Positions 1 to 11,181 of a stretch of DNA of 64,000 bases are shown here, in pieces. Each line of letters starts with the position of its first letter. The first letter of the stretch is position 1. The stretch comes from Bifidobacterium sp. ESL0690. Lineage in GTDB: Bacteria; Actinomycetota; Actinomycetes; Actinomycetales; Bifidobacteriaceae. The stretch lies in NCBI RefSeq assembly GCF_029392315.1, contig NZ_CP113939.1, positions 1,798,001 to 1,862,000 of the forward strand, in the 5' to 3' direction. Position numbers and translations under genes: made by a program. The notes beneath the pieces are model-generated. The model searched no databases, was not told the origin of the DNA, and was given only the letters and a program-made list of their open reading frames with translations.

Positions 1-173
1 TTAATCCGCATACCGGCATTTTGATTTGCGCAATCACTCTTGCCAACGCAGTACATCGAGCCTCGGCATCGGCTAGACATGAGGTTCTACATCAATGCTC
101 TATGACAAGAGCACAACGTCAACAAAAGACAGCTTGATTTACCAGGCCTCACTCCCCACGTTTCAACATCGAA

Positions 174-1142
174 TCAGCGATGAATCTTCTCGCTCTGCAG
201 CTGGCTGAAGCCTTGCGGCTCCAGCTGGAAAGTGGTGTGGGGAATCGAAACAGAGAAATGGTCGGTCAGACAGGTGTGCAGCTGGTGGAGGATATCGGCG
301 CCCTGGGCCATCGTCAGGCCCGGCTCCACCACGACATGAGCGGTCAGAATCGGCATGCCGGTGGCCACCGTGGAGGCGTGCACATCGTGAACGTCGACGA
401 CATGGTCGACGCTTTTCATGTGCTTGCGTACCTCGTCCAGATCAAGACCTTCGGGCGTCTCCTCAAGCAATACTTTGACGGCGTTCTTCATCAAAACGAA
501 CGCACGCGGGACGATAAGCAACGCGATAACCGCTCCGGCGACGGCATCGAAACCATGCCAACCGGTGGTCATGATGACGACGGCCGAAACGACGACGGTG
601 AACGATCCGAGGGCATCGTTCATGGTCTCCAGGAAGGCGGCGCGCATGTTCATGTTGTCTTTATGCTGGCCGGAAAGCACGAGCACTGAAATCACATTGA
701 ACACCAAGCCAAGAATGCCGAAACCGAGCAACATGCCGACGCTCTGCACCTCGTCGCCGGAAACACCGGCCAGGCGCAGTACCGCCTCGACCAGCGCGTA
801 AATGCCGACTGCCATCAAAATCAGCGCGCCAAGACCGGCGGTAATCGGCTCGAGTCGGGCCCAGCCCCAGGTCCGTTCCTTGTTCGGCCGGCGGCGCATC
901 AACACAGCCGTAATCGTCGAAGCAGTGAGCACTGCGACATCGGTGAGCATATGGGCGCAATCGACCAGAAGTGCCAACGAGCCGGTGATGACGGCACCGA
1001 TGACCTCGACCACGAAAATCGTCAGGGTAAGGCCCAGCGTCACCATAAGTCTGGTCTGATGCTCCTTCGTCTTGCCCTGACTATCCGCCGATTGCGTCCC
1101 CTTGCCTGTCCGTGTGCTTGTCTCTTGCCCTTGCGAAGCCAT
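174..1142 (-). CDS. Cation diffusion facilitator (CDF) family metal efflux protein
   Basis: Inner-membrane antiporter that would expel a divalent metal such as zinc, cobalt or cadmium. The 322-aa protein has a charged N-terminal tail (residues 1-30), about six membrane segments and a C-terminal cytoplasmic domain ending near residue 300, the usual CDF layout. The first metal-site motif is intact (HMLTD in the second membrane segment). In the second site the family's usual HxxxD is replaced by ExxxD in 'LETMNDALGS', so metal preference cannot be read off from classical zinc CDFs. Start is ATG with GGAGAGG just upstream. It stands alone: the next gene on the same strand starts about 370 bp away. 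Family assignment is confident, substrate is not. Confidence 0.9.
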   Translation of the reverse strand: MASQGQETSTRTGKGTQSADSQGKTKEHQTRLMVTLGLTLTIFVVEVIGAVITGSLALLVDCAHMLTDVAVLTASTITAVLMRRRPNKERTWGWARLEPITAGLGALILMAVGIYALVEAVLRLAGVSGDEVQSVGMLLGFGILGLVFNVISVLVLSGQHKDNMNMRAAFLETMNDALGSFTVVVSAVVIMTTGWHGFDAVAGAVIALLIVPRAFVLMKNAVKVLLEETPEGLDLDEVRKHMKSVDHVVDVHDVHASTVATGMPILTAHVVVEPGLTMAQGADILHQLHTCLTDHFSVSIPHTTFQLEPQGFSQLQSEKIHR

Positions 1143-1511
1143 ATCCTCTCCTGCCGTAACTCATCGTCCATGACAAGCCAGGAACCCGATATTCCTGAGC
1201 CTTGTCGATTGACGCAAATGCACTTTTCGTGTGCCGAAAACGTCACGCCACTGGTGACACTATACGCGTCAAAACCTCAGCGGGAGTTGGGTTTTACGAC
1301 TCAGAGCCGAAGAACAAACAGGTCGCACAATATTGTGCATTTCGTATTGCTTTGACACTAAAACCGACAATCTTTTTCATTGTCAAGAATCGAGCGACAG
1401 TCAGCCAAGAAACCGTCAACAATCGGTTGTATTGACTGATAGAATCATTGCCACATCAACAACGTTCCAGCACCGAATTCTTTAAAACCTGTTGTATGCC
1501 AACGATTCTCG
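1143..1511. other. Intergenic region without a supported gene
   Basis: About 370 bp between the CDF gene start and the end of the permease gene. It should hold the CDF promoter, but I could not pick out a convincing -35/-10 pair. Short reading frames here overlap in all frames and show no recognisable protein motif. Confidence 0.5.
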
Positions 1512-2447
1512 TTATTGCAACAAGAGCATCGCGCAGCTCAACGTAATGAACGAAAGCACCGTGCTCAAGAATTGAGTCGAAGCCATCTCCGACTCGTGGA
1601 TGCCGTAATCGATGGCGAGGTTCGTCGGCAGCGTGGCGGTGGGGATGGCCATGGTGATCACGACGATGCGCGTCAGCTCGCTCGGCATGCCGGTGGCGAC
1701 CATCAGCACCCAGATGATGGCGGGATAGACGATGTTCTTGAGGCCTACGGTCAACCAGACGTGCGGGTTGAAGGAAATCTTGCGGGTCACGAGCACGATG
1801 CCGGTGGCGAACATAGCCACGCCTCCTGCGGTCTTGCCGAGCACCGTGAACGTCGGTTCGAGAACACTGGGCATCGAGAAGCCACAGATCGAAAGGATAA
1901 AGCCAAGGAAAGCCGCCAGCACCAACGGTTTGGTGAGCCCTTTCACCAGGCGTTTGCCTACGGAAATCTTCGGCCCGCCCTCTTTGTTGACGTCCGCAGC
2001 GAGCGCTTCGAAAACGAACGGGACCAGAACCACGTTGATGATGAGGCTGGCGATGCCGATGTCGATGGCGCTGATGGTCTCATCGAAGAAGAGCGGAAGC
2101 ACCGCGGAACCAATGAACGGAATGGACGGGTCGGCCACCGAAAGCGCACGCAGCGAGGAAAGCCCGCTTTGGTTTTTGACGATCTTCCAATAAATGAAAT
2201 ACAGCAGGAAATAGGAGACGAGCATCGCGCCGAGCATCCATAAGGCCAGCGGAATATCCTCGACGATCAGTTTGCGTTTGGTGGCCCAGATACCACCGAA
2301 AACGTGCATGGGCAGCGCATAGTTCATCACGAATTTGATGAGCCGGCTGCTGTCGGTACTATCGAAATCGCCGCGTTTGGCGGCAAAGGCGCCGAGCAGC
2401 ATGGTGACCAGTATCGGCAACAACGCAAATATGACAGTCTTCAGCAT
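1512..2447 (-). CDS. AEC family (auxin efflux carrier-like) transporter, malate/lactate permease type
   Basis: Membrane permease of 311 aa with about ten hydrophobic segments, in two halves around a more polar centre (residues 150-170), as in the AEC family that includes malate permeases. ATG start with GGAGAAA upstream. It is the next gene downstream of L-lactate dehydrogenase on the same strand, about 380 bp away, with a stem-loop between them. The neighbourhood suggests import or export of lactate, malate or a related organic acid, but that is inference; AEC proteins cannot be assigned a substrate from sequence alone. Confidence 0.82.
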   Translation of the reverse strand: MLKTVIFALLPILVTMLLGAFAAKRGDFDSTDSSRLIKFVMNYALPMHVFGGIWATKRKLIVEDIPLALWMLGAMLVSYFLLYFIYWKIVKNQSGLSSLRALSVADPSIPFIGSAVLPLFFDETISAIDIGIASLIINVVLVPFVFEALAADVNKEGGPKISVGKRLVKGLTKPLVLAAFLGFILSICGFSMPSVLEPTFTVLGKTAGGVAMFATGIVLVTRKISFNPHVWLTVGLKNIVYPAIIWVLMVATGMPSELTRIVVITMAIPTATLPTNLAIDYGIHESEMASTQFLSTVLSFITLSCAMLLLQ

Positions 2448-2634
2448 AAATTATTTCTCCATCTCGCCCACGCTCTCTCCCCTTTTCGGCGTCCATGCGA
2501 GCATCGTTAATCGCGACATGTCAGGCAGACGTTCTTTGCGTGAGTTATGGATACTATACACAACCGATATTTTCCGGGCGTTTCACGTCTCAATGAACGG
2601 ACAACGGCCTTCGCGTTTTTGACCTTCCAACACG

Positions 2635-2678
2635 ACGTATGCCGCTTCTACCTCGATAAAGGCAGAAGCGGCATACGT
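2635..2678. terminator. Perfect 15-bp stem-loop between ldh and the AEC permease gene
   Basis: Arms at 2635-2649 and 2664-2678 are exact reverse complements (ACGTATGCCGCTTCT), separated by a 14-base loop. It lies about 150 bp past the ldh stop and would end or attenuate ldh transcription before the permease gene. No T-run follows on either strand, so it may be an imperfect terminator or an mRNA-stabilising hairpin. Confidence 0.5.
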
Positions 2679-2826
2679 AATATATCGAGCAGCGGATTAT
2701 CGTTCAGTGCCAATCGATAACGACGAATTCAACTGTCAAAATCCGCGATTATCCGTTTCAAGCAAACAACCTCCGAACGGCCATTCGAAAACGGCATGTC
2801 CGAAAACATCAACGCTGCAAAGGCAA

Positions 2827-4235
<1,409 letters not shown>

Positions 4236-5729
4236 TTAGTCGACCGCCTGATCCATCAACTGCGCGGCCAAACGCGAATCGACATCTGCCTGCAGCGCGA
4301 CACCGTCGGCCCGGTAATCCTCTTTTTCCACCTTGCCGTACTCTCGCACACGGGAGAGCAAAGAACCGGCTTCGTCGGTATACGGCAACAGCGCTTCAAC
4401 ATGGACTTGCGGGACGGGAAGCGACTTTTCGACCGTCGCTCGCAGATCATCCAGTCCGCTTTCGTCGGCAGCTGAAACGATAAGCGCGTCCGGGCGGATG
4501 TTGTGCAGACGATCGAGCGTGCCTTGGTCGACCTGATCGGCCTTGTTGAAGGCAAGAATACGAGGAATATCTGAGGCGCCGTCGATGCCGGCGAGCACGT
4601 CATTGACCGCCTCGATCTGGGCGAACGGGTCGGTGGTGGAGGCGTCGACGACGTGCAGGATGACGTCGGCCTCGCCAATTTCCTCAAGTGTGGACTTGAA
4701 TGCCTCGACCAGCTGGGTGGGCAGGCGGCGCACAAATCCGACGGTATCGACGTAAGCGTAGAGACGTCCATCGTCGGCTTTGGCACGACGAACCGCGGTA
4801 TCGAGGGTGGCGAACAACGCGTTGCCGACCAGCTCGCCGGAATTGGTCAGGCGGTTGACCAGCGAGGATTTGCCGGCGTTGGTGTAGCCGACCACAGCCA
4901 CCGTAGGCAAGCCATAACGATGGCGGGAACCGCGCTTAACGGCACGGGCCGGGGCCATGGCACGAATCTGCTTTTTGAGCCTTGCGATGCGGGTGCGAAT
5001 GACACGACGGTCCATCTCGATCTGCGTCTCGCCCGGGCCACGGGAGCCGATGCCGCCGTTGACACCTGCGGCCTGACCGCCAGCCTGACGGGACAGCGAA
5101 CCACCCCAACCACGAAGACGCGGAAGCATGTATTCCAGCTGCGCCAATTCCACCTGCGCCTTGCCCTCGCGGCTGGTGGCATGTTGGGCAAAGATGTCGA
5201 GGATGACGGCAGTGCGATCGACCACCTTGACCTTGGTGGCATCCTCGAGCGCACGACGCTGGCTGGGAGCCAAGTCGCCGTCGACGATGATGGTATCGGC
5301 TTCGCACTGTGCGACGATGCCGGCGATCTCCTTGGCTTTGCCTCGACCGACGTACGTGGCGGCGTCGGGCTTCAGACGATGTTGCAAGACGCCGTCGCAG
5401 ACCACGGCACCGGCGGTGTGCGCGAGCGCCGCGAGTTCTCGCAGAGATTCCTCAGCCTGCTCGATGGTGGTGTCGACGTTCGACCACACCCCCACCAGCA
5501 CGACCCGTTCGAGGCGAACCTTGCGGTATTCGACGTCCGTCTCGTCCTGCATCTCGCCCAGACCGGTAACGTGCTTGAGCTCATTGCGCGACTCGCGCTC
5601 GCTCCATTCCTCAGCCCCCGGAGCACGGCCATCGCTCTGCTCCTGCAAGATGTCGGACTTGCGCCCCAAGACCTCATTTTGCTCACGCTGATCGTCGCGT
5701 TCGACTTTACGCCCGTCGTTTGTCGCCAA
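4236..5729 (-). CDS. hflX: GTPase HflX
   Basis: Ribosome-associated GTPase that splits or rescues stalled 70S ribosomes under stress. The HflX-specific N-terminal domain includes 'GRGKAKEI' and a glycine-rich segment (GGSLSRQAGGQAAGVNGGIG). The G domain follows, with P-loop GYTNAGKSS near residue 280, DTVGF near 326 and NKAD near 396. I choose the TTG at 5729 as start, giving 497 aa: GGAAGG lies 8 bases upstream, and the longer frame from a GTG at 5816 has no ribosome site. The N-terminus is rich in charged residues and poorly conserved in the family. It lies divergently from the methyltransferase gene. Confidence 0.93.
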   Translation of the reverse strand: MATNDGRKVERDDQREQNEVLGRKSDILQEQSDGRAPGAEEWSERESRNELKHVTGLGEMQDETDVEYRKVRLERVVLVGVWSNVDTTIEQAEESLRELAALAHTAGAVVCDGVLQHRLKPDAATYVGRGKAKEIAGIVAQCEADTIIVDGDLAPSQRRALEDATKVKVVDRTAVILDIFAQHATSREGKAQVELAQLEYMLPRLRGWGGSLSRQAGGQAAGVNGGIGSRGPGETQIEMDRRVIRTRIARLKKQIRAMAPARAVKRGSRHRYGLPTVAVVGYTNAGKSSLVNRLTNSGELVGNALFATLDTAVRRAKADDGRLYAYVDTVGFVRRLPTQLVEAFKSTLEEIGEADVILHVVDASTTDPFAQIEAVNDVLAGIDGASDIPRILAFNKADQVDQGTLDRLHNIRPDALIVSAADESGLDDLRATVEKSLPVPQVHVEALLPYTDEAGSLLSRVREYGKVEKEDYRADGVALQADVDSRLAAQLMDQAVD

Positions 5730-5878
5730 TAAATCAACCTTCCGATAGTCAACACATCTGTCTGGTCTCAAGCATATTCGGTGAGGTGAACTCGTTTCAC
5801 TGTTCCGGTATGCCACTAATATTGGAAACCTATTATTGCGGCAAGGCTAGAAGCGGAAAATGAAATATACGGGGTACA

Positions 5879-6559
5879 ATGAGCGAAACAGCGGGAAAGC
5901 AACAAGATAAAACGGACACAGAGCACCAACAACATGTGGAACAGTATTTTTCGGCGCAACCAGGGTCACGCGACGTGCGGCGAAACTTGCACGTTTCCTT
6001 GCGCGGACATGACGTGGACGTCGAAGTTTCCAACGGGGTGTTTTCGGGTCATCGGCTGGATCTGGGCACTTCTGTGTTGCTACGGCACGCGCCACAAGCA
6101 CCGGAAAATGGGACTTTCCTTGATATCGGATGCGGATGGGGACCCATTGCGCTGGCTCTTGGGTTGGAATCCCCTAAGGCTGATATTTGGGCACTGGATG
6201 TCAACGAACGCGCACTGGAACTGACGAAGACCAATGCCGAAAAACTGGGGCTTGGCGAACATATCCACGCCGTAAAAGCTACGGAAATCCCGGCAAATTT
6301 GACCTTTGACCTCATCTGGTCAAACCCTCCGATCCGCGTGGGTAAGGACGAGCTGCATACGCTATTGATGGCTTGGCTTCCCCGGCTTACAGCAGGCGGA
6401 TACGCCTATTTGGTCGTACAGAAAAACCTTGGCAGCGACTCGCTGATCAAGTGGCTTTCGGCGCAGCTCGGCGACGATTTCGCCGTGACTAAATACGCGA
6501 GTTCCAAGGGTTACCGCGTCATCGAAGCCCATCGGTTAGGCAACGAAACCATAGAGTAA
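5879..6559 (+). CDS. Class I SAM-dependent methyltransferase, RsmC-like
   Basis: 226-aa protein with SAM motif I DIGCGWGP (near residue 82) and the NPPIR motif (near residue 143), which marks MTS-domain N2-guanine or N6-adenine methyltransferases. It resembles the catalytic C-terminal half of RsmC, the enzyme modifying G1207 of 16S rRNA, and is about the length of the short form common in Gram-positive bacteria. The first 45 residues are polar. ATG start with a weak GGGG site upstream. It diverges from hflX and is followed by hrpA on the same strand, so an RNA-related role fits, but the target base is not proven. Confidence 0.82.
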   Translation: MSETAGKQQDKTDTEHQQHVEQYFSAQPGSRDVRRNLHVSLRGHDVDVEVSNGVFSGHRLDLGTSVLLRHAPQAPENGTFLDIGCGWGPIALALGLESPKADIWALDVNERALELTKTNAEKLGLGEHIHAVKATEIPANLTFDLIWSNPPIRVGKDELHTLLMAWLPRLTAGGYAYLVVQKNLGSDSLIKWLSAQLGDDFAVTKYASSKGYRVIEAHRLGNETIE

Positions 6560-6759
6560 ACCAAGCAATATAACGAAAAATATAGAGACCACAACCAATA
6601 GCCGCGGCTGAGAAGACGCCGAAGGTAAAACCCTACGAAAATATGCATGACGTTCGATAAAGTTTTACGCTGTCATGGTGACCGATGATTTATTGAACGG
6701 CTACCGAGATAGTCGATATTTCCCGGTTCGCCGGGGTTGTGCGTACTATTAGAGAGCTT

Positions 6760-9700
6760 ATGAAATACCATTATCCTTCAGACTTGCCGGTCAGCGCGGC
6801 GCGTGACGAGATTCAGCACGCGGTGCGGGATTCGCAGGTCGTCATCGTCTCCGGGCAGACCGGTTCGGGCAAGACCACCCAGATTCCGAAAATGCTGCTG
6901 GAAATGGGCCGTGGCACGCACGGTCACCAGATCGTGCACACCCAGCCACGACGCTTGGCTGCACGCACCGTGGCGGAACGTATCTGCGATGAAATGGAAG
7001 TCAAGCTTGGCGAGGAAATCGGTTATCAGGTGCGATTCACCGACGAAAGCTCACCGAAAACCCGCCTGCGTATCGTCACCGACGGTATTCTGCTGGCGCA
7101 AATCCAGCACGATCCAAGGCTTTCGCGCTACGACACCATCATCATCGACGAAGCGCACGAGCGCAGCCTCAACATCGACTTTCTGCTCGGCTACCTGACA
7201 GCGCTGCTCCCGAAGCGTCGCGATCTGAAACTCATCATCACCTCGGCCACCATCGACTCGGTGAAATTCAAGGAGCATTTCGAGGACGCGCTGCATACCA
7301 AGGTTCCCGTCATCGAAGTTTCCGGACGCACGTACCCGGTGCAAATCGTTTACGAGCCGCTGGGTGGCATGCCGGCGTTGATGCGGCACGTACCTGGGTT
7401 TGCCGACGGCTCGCTGCCGGACGAAAACGGCGAGATTCCGGGAGCCGACAGAAGCAACGGTTCCGGCGGCAGCACCGGCAGCGAGGATATGCCCCGAGCC
7501 GTGGCACGCGCCTGCGCCGAGCTGGTCATCCATTCCTCGCATGACCGCGGGCCGCGCGATATCCTCGTTTTCGCTTCCGGCGAGCGCGACATCCATGAGT
7601 ATGAAGATGCCATCCGTCATCATTTTGGGCCCCGTGCCGCCGACATGCGCCGCCCGGACGCACTGGAAATCGTACCGCTTTATGCCCGTCTCTCTTCCAA
7701 AGAGCAGCATCGCGTCTTCGAGCACCATTCCCATCAGCGCATCGTCATCGCCACCAACGTGGCTGAGACCTCGCTGACCGTGCCTGGCATCCGCTACGTG
7801 GTCGACCCTGGCGAGGCACGTATCTCACGCTATTCCAAATCCGCCAAGGTGCAGCGCCTGCCAATCGAAGCCATCAGCCAGGCCAGCGCCGACCAGCGAA
7901 GCGGCCGATGCGGGCGTATCGCCGACGGCATCGCCATCCGCCTCTATTCCAAGGATGATTACGAGTCCCGTCCACGCTTCACCGAGCCGGAAATCCTGCG
8001 TACTTCATTGGGCGCAGTAGTGCTGCATATGCTTTCGGTGGGTGTGGCCCGCACGGCCGACGACGTGACCCATTTCGGCTTCATCGATCCACCCGATACC
8101 CGTTCCGTTTCCGACGGTTTCAACGAACTGACCGAACTCAAGGCCATCGCACGCAAGCACGGCGAAGTGCGCCTGACCCACACTGGCCGGCAGCTTTCAC
8201 GCATTCCCATCGACATCCGCCTCGGCCGTATGATTCTCGAGGCCGCGCAAAAGGCCACGCCCAACACACTCGCCGCGGTGTTGGTCATCGTCGCCTTCCT
8301 GAGTCTGCAAGACCCGCGCGAACGACCGGACGAAATCCGAGCCGAAGCCGACCGCGTGCACAACCGCTACGCCGACGAGACCAGTGATTTCCTCACGGCG
8401 CTCAACATGTGGGACCATATTTTCGGCCCCGACGAAGGCAACGACGGCAACCATACCGGCAACGCCAAGCTGCGCAAAATCTGCAAGTCCGAATACTTCA
8501 GCTTCATTCGCCTGCGGCAATGGCGCGATCTGGTCTCCCAGCTGCGGCAGATGTGCCGGCAGATGCATTTCAAAGTAGGCAAGCCCGCACCGATCTCACG
8601 TCCGGCCCCGGAAATCTTGATGCTGCCGGTCAACCAGCAAGCGGCCCACGCCCTCTGTTGCTCGTGGGATTCGCAAGGCATCCACTCTTCGATGCTCGCC
8701 GGCCTGCTGTCGATGATGGGCATGCAGGTAGTGCGCGAACCTAAGGCCTCGGACTTCTCTGGGCTCAAAGGCGCCGCAAAGGCACGAGCGATGAAGCGTG
8801 CTGCCAAGCAGTCGAAGAACGAGTACCAGGGGGCACGCGGCACACGGTTCGCTCTCTTCCCCGCCTCCTCGGTGGCCAAGTCAACGCCGCCTTGGGTGAT
8901 GTCGACCGATCTGACTGAAACCTCGCGTCTATGGGCGCGCTATTCGGCTGCCATCGATCCGGCTTGGGCCGAACCGCTGGCCGGAAGCCTCACCCGCGTC
9001 ACCTACGCCGAACCGCATTGGTCAGGTTCGCGCGGCAGCGCCATCGCCAGTTCGAAGGTACTGCTCTACGGTCTGCCGATTGTACAGGACCGGCCGGTGC
9101 AATGGGGACGTATCAATCCTCCCGAAGCCCGTGATTTTCTGATTCGTCAAGGGCTGGTCGAAGGCGATATCCAGCAGCGTTTCTCCTACGACGATTTTGT
9201 CGAGGCCAATCGCGACATTCTGCAGGAAGCGGTGGACGATACCAACCGCACCCGCCAGATTTCCGATTCCGTCAGCGACGAGGATCTTTTCGACTTCTAC
9301 AACGCCGTCATCCCTCAAGATGTCACCAGCGTGGCCGACCTCGGCAAGTGGGTCAAGTCCATCCACGAAGCGCAGCCGCATCTGCTTGACTTCGACCCGG
9401 ACAAGGTCGAGCGACTGCAATCGCACGAATCCGTGGACCTGCGCGACTACCCCGACCAGTGGCACACGCTAGGAACCGACGGCACCCCCATCGACCTGCG
9501 CCTCAGCTATATCTACAATCCCAGCGACCCGGCCGACGGCGTGACCGTGCATATTCCCATCAAGGCATTGTCCCGCCTGACTCCCGAGCAATTCACCTGG
9601 AACGTTCCCGGGCTACTGGACGAGCTTATCCTGGGCTATATCAAGTCACTGCCGAAGTCGCTGCGCGTCCAGTTCGTGCCCGCACCCGACACGGCCCGCA

Positions 9701-11097
9701 CCATCCGTGCCGCCATCGACGAACACTACCCTAATCTGCCCGGCTCGGGTACGGAGGGCAAACCGAACCTGCCCCCAGTGGACGAGGCGACCGGCACTTC
9801 ACGCTGGCCCGACTTCGCGCACGCCTTCACCTACGCCGCCATCACGAGCGTCAACGCGACCATCCATCCTGAAGACTTCAACAGCGAACAGCTTGATAAA
9901 CTCTCGCCATATCTGCGCGTGACGTTCAGCGTCGAGGAACCGTTGCCGCCGGCACCGGGCAAAGGCCATCACCACGGCGCTAAACATGACAGCAAAAGCA
10001 ACAACAACCACGTTGATGCCGCCAATACCAGCAACACAACGAAACCCTGCAATAAGTACGCAAGCAGTTCCAGTTCGAATCATGCTAAGGATAACGCCAA
10101 CTCCAACGCACAATCGGAACGGGATAATCGAAACAATTCAGGCAATGCCAATAATCCAGTTATCATCGACGACGCGACCTTCCGCGGCCAGCGTCACGGC
10201 AAAGCCCAGCGTTACCGAGTGCTCGGCACCGGAAAATCGCTGGTCGAGCTGCAACGCAAGTTCGCCCGTCAGGCACAGGCCAGCGCCCGCAAAACCGTGG
10301 AACGTCAGGCCAGCAAGGCCAAGTCACAGGGCAAGGTGGTCGCTCAGGCGAACCTACTGAATAAGGCCGGAGCCACCACGGTCTCCCGCGCCGAAATGCT
10401 CTGGCAAGCCGCATACGAGAAGCTGAAGCTGCCCGAAGACCGCATCTCCTCACGCTGGCTTGGCAGTGAAGCGCTGATGTTGGCGAGCGTGCCATACAAG
10501 TCGACAAAACTACTTGTCAACGACCTCGAGCTGGCGGCGGTCAAGCGTCTGCTTCCCCATATCGACAAGCTCGCCGACGATACCGCTCTGGCCGAGGCCG
10601 TGAGCGGGGTGTCCGAGACCTTCGAAGACACGGTCTACGCCGTGGCTCACGACGTCATCGCCATTCTCAAACGCTATGCCGCCGTCGACTCGGCGGTGGG
10701 CGGCAAGGCCGACCTGACGATGTTGGCTGTGCTGCAATCGGTGCGCGAACACATCGCCACGCTCGTCTACCCGGGATTTATCGGCAAGACCCCACCCGAA
10801 GCGATGCCCAACATCGAACGTTACCTGCACGCCGACCTGATGCGTTTGGAAAAGGCCAAGGCCAACAAGAACCGCGACGTCCGCTGGGCCTGGGAAGCCG
10901 ACGAAGCCAAGGACCTGGTCACACGAGCCCAGGAAAAGCTCAAGGCCGAACCTGCCGGCCCTCGCCGCGAGGCATTCGGCAAACAGGTGGAGCAGGCCCG
11001 CTGGATGCTCGAGGAGTTCTACGTTTCCCTCTGGGCGCAGGAACTGGGCACCAAGTCCCCTGCCAGCCTCAAGCGCATCCGCAAGCTGCTGTCTTGA
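6760..11097 (+). CDS. hrpA: ATP-dependent RNA helicase HrpA
   Basis: Very large DEAH-box RNA helicase, about 1445 aa, of the HrpA family, which resolves collided ribosomes and processes mRNA in other bacteria. Visible motifs: GSGKTTQ (residues 35-41), DEAH near 130, SAT near 168, then the QRSGRCGR helicase motif VI, followed by the HA2/OB region and the long C-terminal DUF3418-type region. Residues about 1080-1145 form a low-complexity Asn/Ser/His linker not expected in the enterobacterial enzyme. I prefer the ATG at 6760; a GTG at 6739 would add seven residues. It is transcribed alone, with a small exported protein gene after it. Confidence 0.95.
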   Translation: MKYHYPSDLPVSAARDEIQHAVRDSQVVIVSGQTGSGKTTQIPKMLLEMGRGTHGHQIVHTQPRRLAARTVAERICDEMEVKLGEEIGYQVRFTDESSPKTRLRIVTDGILLAQIQHDPRLSRYDTIIIDEAHERSLNIDFLLGYLTALLPKRRDLKLIITSATIDSVKFKEHFEDALHTKVPVIEVSGRTYPVQIVYEPLGGMPALMRHVPGFADGSLPDENGEIPGADRSNGSGGSTGSEDMPRAVARACAELVIHSSHDRGPRDILVFASGERDIHEYEDAIRHHFGPRAADMRRPDALEIVPLYARLSSKEQHRVFEHHSHQRIVIATNVAETSLTVPGIRYVVDPGEARISRYSKSAKVQRLPIEAISQASADQRSGRCGRIADGIAIRLYSKDDYESRPRFTEPEILRTSLGAVVLHMLSVGVARTADDVTHFGFIDPPDTRSVSDGFNELTELKAIARKHGEVRLTHTGRQLSRIPIDIRLGRMILEAAQKATPNTLAAVLVIVAFLSLQDPRERPDEIRAEADRVHNRYADETSDFLTALNMWDHIFGPDEGNDGNHTGNAKLRKICKSEYFSFIRLRQWRDLVSQLRQMCRQMHFKVGKPAPISRPAPEILMLPVNQQAAHALCCSWDSQGIHSSMLAGLLSMMGMQVVREPKASDFSGLKGAAKARAMKRAAKQSKNEYQGARGTRFALFPASSVAKSTPPWVMSTDLTETSRLWARYSAAIDPAWAEPLAGSLTRVTYAEPHWSGSRGSAIASSKVLLYGLPIVQDRPVQWGRINPPEARDFLIRQGLVEGDIQQRFSYDDFVEANRDILQEAVDDTNRTRQISDSVSDEDLFDFYNAVIPQDVTSVADLGKWVKSIHEAQPHLLDFDPDKVERLQSHESVDLRDYPDQWHTLGTDGTPIDLRLSYIYNPSDPADGVTVHIPIKALSRLTPEQFTWNVPGLLDELILGYIKSLPKSLRVQFVPAPDTARTIRAAIDEHYPNLPGSGTEGKPNLPPVDEATGTSRWPDFAHAFTYAAITSVNATIHPEDFNSEQLDKLSPYLRVTFSVEEPLPPAPGKGHHHGAKHDSKSNNNHVDAANTSNTTKPCNKYASSSSSNHAKDNANSNAQSERDNRNNSGNANNPVIIDDATFRGQRHGKAQRYRVLGTGKSLVELQRKFARQAQASARKTVERQASKAKSQGKVVAQANLLNKAGATTVSRAEMLWQAAYEKLKLPEDRISSRWLGSEALMLASVPYKSTKLLVNDLELAAVKRLLPHIDKLADDTALAEAVSGVSETFEDTVYAVAHDVIAILKRYAAVDSAVGGKADLTMLAVLQSVREHIATLVYPGFIGKTPPEAMPNIERYLHADLMRLEKAKANKNRDVRWAWEADEAKDLVTRAQEKLKAEPAGPRREAFGKQVEQARWMLEEFYVSLWAQELGTKSPASLKRIRKLLS

Positions 11098-11181
11098 CTT
11101 TGGCATAATCATGCCGACAACTTCGGCAACCTTGACTTTTCTATAGGGAAACTCTCAGGGGCGAACGATAATATTGATATT

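Noticed and set aside
1..173. Possible end of a gene at the left window edge
   Set aside because: A TTA at position 1 could be a minus-strand stop, but too little sequence is inside the window to support a protein.
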